DNA from: Candidatus Kapaibacterium sp. | Lineage (GTDB): Bacteria; Bacteroidota; Ignavibacteria; Kapaibacteriales; UBA2268 | DNA: 8,046 bases | Reading direction: 5' to 3' | NCBI GenBank assembly: GCA_030835065.1 | Contig: JAUQWR010000461.1 | Coordinates: 1-8,046 of the forward strand | Shown here: piece by piece, positions 7,526-8,046 of the stretch | How the letters are laid out: the number at the start of each line of letters is the position of its first letter | Position numbering within the stretch: position 1 is the first letter of the stretch | Notes under the pieces: generated by a model | Database searches by the model: none | The model's input: the letters and a program-made list of their open reading frames with translations, nothing else | What the model was told of the DNA's origin: nothing | Made by a program: the position numbers and the translations under genes

Positions 7526-8046
7526 TTAAGAATTTGCAGGAACTGTGAAAATAAATGTAGAGCCTTTGCCTAATTCTGATTGAACACTAATTGCACCTCT
7601 GTTTTTCTCGACAAATTCATGGCAAATCAACAAGCCCAGACCAGTTCCAGATTCGGAAGCGGTGCCAACTGTCGTGGTTTTGGTGTCGATTCTAAATAAT
7701 TTGTCGATCTGATTGTCTGGGATTCCGATACCGGTATCTTCAACAGAAATGCTTACAAAATCTTCGTGTGTAAAGGCTTTAATTATGACTCTACCTTCAG
7801 GCTTTGTGAATTTAATTGCATTAGAAACAAGATTACGAATAACTGTAACAATCATTTCCCTGTCGAAATAAGCAGAAATTTTTTCGGGGACTTCATTGTA
7901 AAGTGTTATCTGTTTATTTTCTGCCTGCAATTTCAAATTATTGATTATGGAATCAACAATCGGTTTGATACTGTGTATTAATGGCAGAAATTCCAATCGA
8001 TTTGTTTGAGCACGAGACCAATCAAGCAGGTTGCCCAGCAAATCAT
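7526..8046 (-). CDS. Sensor histidine kinase, C-terminal part (5' end beyond window edge)
   Basis: This is the ATP-binding end of a two-component sensor kinase, which would autophosphorylate a histidine and pass the phosphate to a response regulator. The frame is open to base 8046; the apparent TTG start at 8041 is an internal leucine in LLGNLLDWSRAQTN, the segment that normally follows the dimerisation/H-box helices. The phosphorylated histidine and all sensor domains are off the right edge. The HATPase_c domain is complete: N box NLVSNAIKFT (7834-7805), G1 box DTGIGIPD (7738-7715), an F-box-like LFRIDTKTTT, and G2 box GTGLGL (7648-7631), then LGKGSTFIFTVP close to the stop. No receiver or other domain follows, so this is not a C-terminal hybrid kinase. 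The style (LFRID plus SGTGLGLLICHEFVEK) resembles PAS-type kinases common in Bacteroidota and Chlorobiota. Its signal and partner cannot be told from here. pgi follows on the same strand after 61 bp. Confidence 0.93.
   Translation of the reverse strand, partial: DLLGNLLDWSRAQTNRLEFLPLIHSIKPIVDSIINNLKLQAENKQITLYNEVPEKISAYFDREMIVTVIRNLVSNAIKFTKPEGRVIIKAFTHEDFVSISVEDTGIGIPDNQIDKLFRIDTKTTTVGTASESGTGLGLLICHEFVEKNRGAISVQSELGKGSTFIFTVPANS

Noticed and set aside
8039..8041. TTG as a start codon giving a 171-residue kinase-like protein.
   Set aside because: The frame stays open to the window edge and the TTG is a leucine in the conserved segment after the H-box region, so the gene is cut by the edge rather than being a short standalone ATPase.

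Overview
This window looks like ordinary chromosome from a low-GC member of the Bacteroidota/Chlorobiota/Ignavibacteriota/Kapaibacteriota side of the FCB group. Three things point there. The secreted protease ends in a type IX secretion (T9SS) type A sorting domain. The RpoC fragment carries a short extra segment after the bridge helix and a large insertion in the trigger loop, as I recall from Bacteroidota/Chlorobiota RpoC. The one complete + strand gene starts without a Shine-Dalgarno sequence in an A/T-rich leader. The exact phylum cannot be settled from this window.

Layout, left to right. (1) 1-2598 (+): the C-terminal two thirds or so of rpoC, cut by the left edge, followed by a strong intrinsic terminator (about 2622-2658). 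(2) 2732-5734 (+): a 1000-residue secreted zinc metallopeptidase with a signal peptide, an FTP-type propeptide, an HEYGH gluzincin catalytic domain, C-terminal beta-rich modules and a T9SS sorting domain. A plausible promoter lies between the rpoC terminator and this gene, so it is probably a single-gene unit. (3) 5758-5792: a hairpin between convergent genes, probably serving as terminator for both. (4) 5824-7464 (-): complete pgi, glucose-6-phosphate isomerase. (5) 7526-8046 (-): the C-terminal part of a sensor histidine kinase, cut by the right edge, lying 61 bp upstream of pgi on the same strand.

The genes do not form an obvious pathway: transcription machinery, an exported protease, a glycolytic enzyme and a signalling kinase sit side by side. 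No RNA gene, mobile element, CRISPR array or long repeat was seen. No stretch over 300 bases lacks a gene; the longest gap is 133 bp. The most interesting object is the protease, whose motifs mix features of peptidase families M4 and M36 and which is the only protein here that carries T9SS export signals. I found no convincing new multi-gene system.
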